A DNA stretch of 37,292 bases, from IMG/VR virus record IMGVR_UViG_3300010391_000096, positions 1-37,292 of that record. One strand, 5' to 3'. The notes below the pieces were generated by a model. That model saw only the letters and a program-made list of their open reading frames with translations. It did no database searches and had not been told where the DNA came from. Shown one piece after another: positions 37,027 through 37,292 of this stretch. Every line of letters starts with the position of its first letter. Position 1 is the stretch's first letter. The DNA comes from a virus. A program made the position numbers and the translations under genes.

Positions 37027-37292
37027 ATGGCCGCGGGCTTTGGTCCCAGTAACTACGCGATCAAGAGCGGGGTTGGACCCAACCTCATGCTCTGGGCACC
37101 CTGGCTCTGGACGGGGGTGTTCACGGGGATGTTCCGTTTCCGATTGGGGACACCTGAAAGCTTGACGGGGAAGTTACTCCACCTGTACCATGCCTACGAC
37201 TACGCAACCGGCTTCAGCGGGACGGGCGGGCTTCCTGTGGGCTCCCTCCTCCGATGGCAGTATGACCGTCTCGTTTTCCTGGAGGTGAACGA
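37027..37292 (+). CDS. Hypothetical tail protein, N-terminal part (3' end outside window)
   Basis: The ATG at 37027 comes three bases after the previous stop and the frame is open to the right edge (88 codons). It begins MAAGFGPSNYAIKSGVGPNL and continues with hydrophobic aromatic strands (LMLWAPWLWTGVFTGMFRFR). No ribosome site is visible, so it relies on coupling. Its position in the tail-tip block suggests a structural role. Confidence 0.6.
   Translation, partial: MAAGFGPSNYAIKSGVGPNLMLWAPWLWTGVFTGMFRFRLGTPESLTGKLLHLYHAYDYATGFSGTGGLPVGSLLRWQYDRLVFLEVN

Overview
The window is a contiguous piece of a tailed double-stranded DNA phage (Caudoviricetes) or a prophage of one. Every gene I can support lies on the plus strand. 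The HK97-type head genes, the tail tube, a -1 frameshifted tail-assembly chaperone and a 1091-residue tape measure protein, with no tail sheath seen, indicate a long non-contractile (siphovirus) tail. The DNA is GC-rich: one line in the capsid gene counts 38/60 G+C by eye. Most starts carry a strong AAGGAG-type Shine-Dalgarno site, so the host is a GC-rich bacterium with canonical initiation. I cannot name the host. Both window edges cut through genes.

Layout. Positions 1-8.4 kb are a nucleotide, replication and modification block: the C-terminus of a radical SAM/SPASM protein, a ThyX-like thymidylate synthase, a beta-class DNA methyltransferase, a family A DNA polymerase, an HNH endonuclease, and a primase-helicase with zinc finger, TOPRIM, P-loop ATPase and winged helix. 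Positions 8.4-13.1 kb are accessory: small unknowns, a DUF4326 protein, an HNH-AP2 protein with a damaged nuclease motif, an AT-rich non-coding stretch with G-tracts, a topoisomerase-type zinc ribbon, and a rho-independent terminator. Positions 13.1-18.5 kb hold packaging genes (candidate small and clear large terminase subunits) and small membrane or lysis-type proteins.

Positions 18.5-26.5 kb are the head block: a portal fused to a MuF-like domain, a small head protein, an HExxH metallopeptidase in lower-GC DNA, a prohead protease with a long extra C-terminus, the major capsid protein, and another small head protein. Positions 26.5-30.0 kb hold the connector, head-closure/tail-completion, tail-terminator and tail-tube genes. 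Positions 30.0-37.3 kb hold the tail chaperone pair, tape measure, a small exported protein behind a possible promoter and a hairpin covering its ribosome site, an Ig-like (ASH/choice-of-anchor) surface protein broken by a one-base frameshift, and a tail-tip protein with a duplicated domain. No endolysin, integrase, repressor, tRNA or CRISPR array was seen.

The genes are tightly packed with many ATGA-type overlaps, so they are probably expressed as a few long coupled transcripts. The most unusual points are: the metallopeptidase cargo and the protease tail joined through the same RDxxG(R/K)W motif; a large terminase with an extra N-terminal third that looks like a decayed second ATPase; the frameshift and stop-codon breaks; and the structured non-coding elements.
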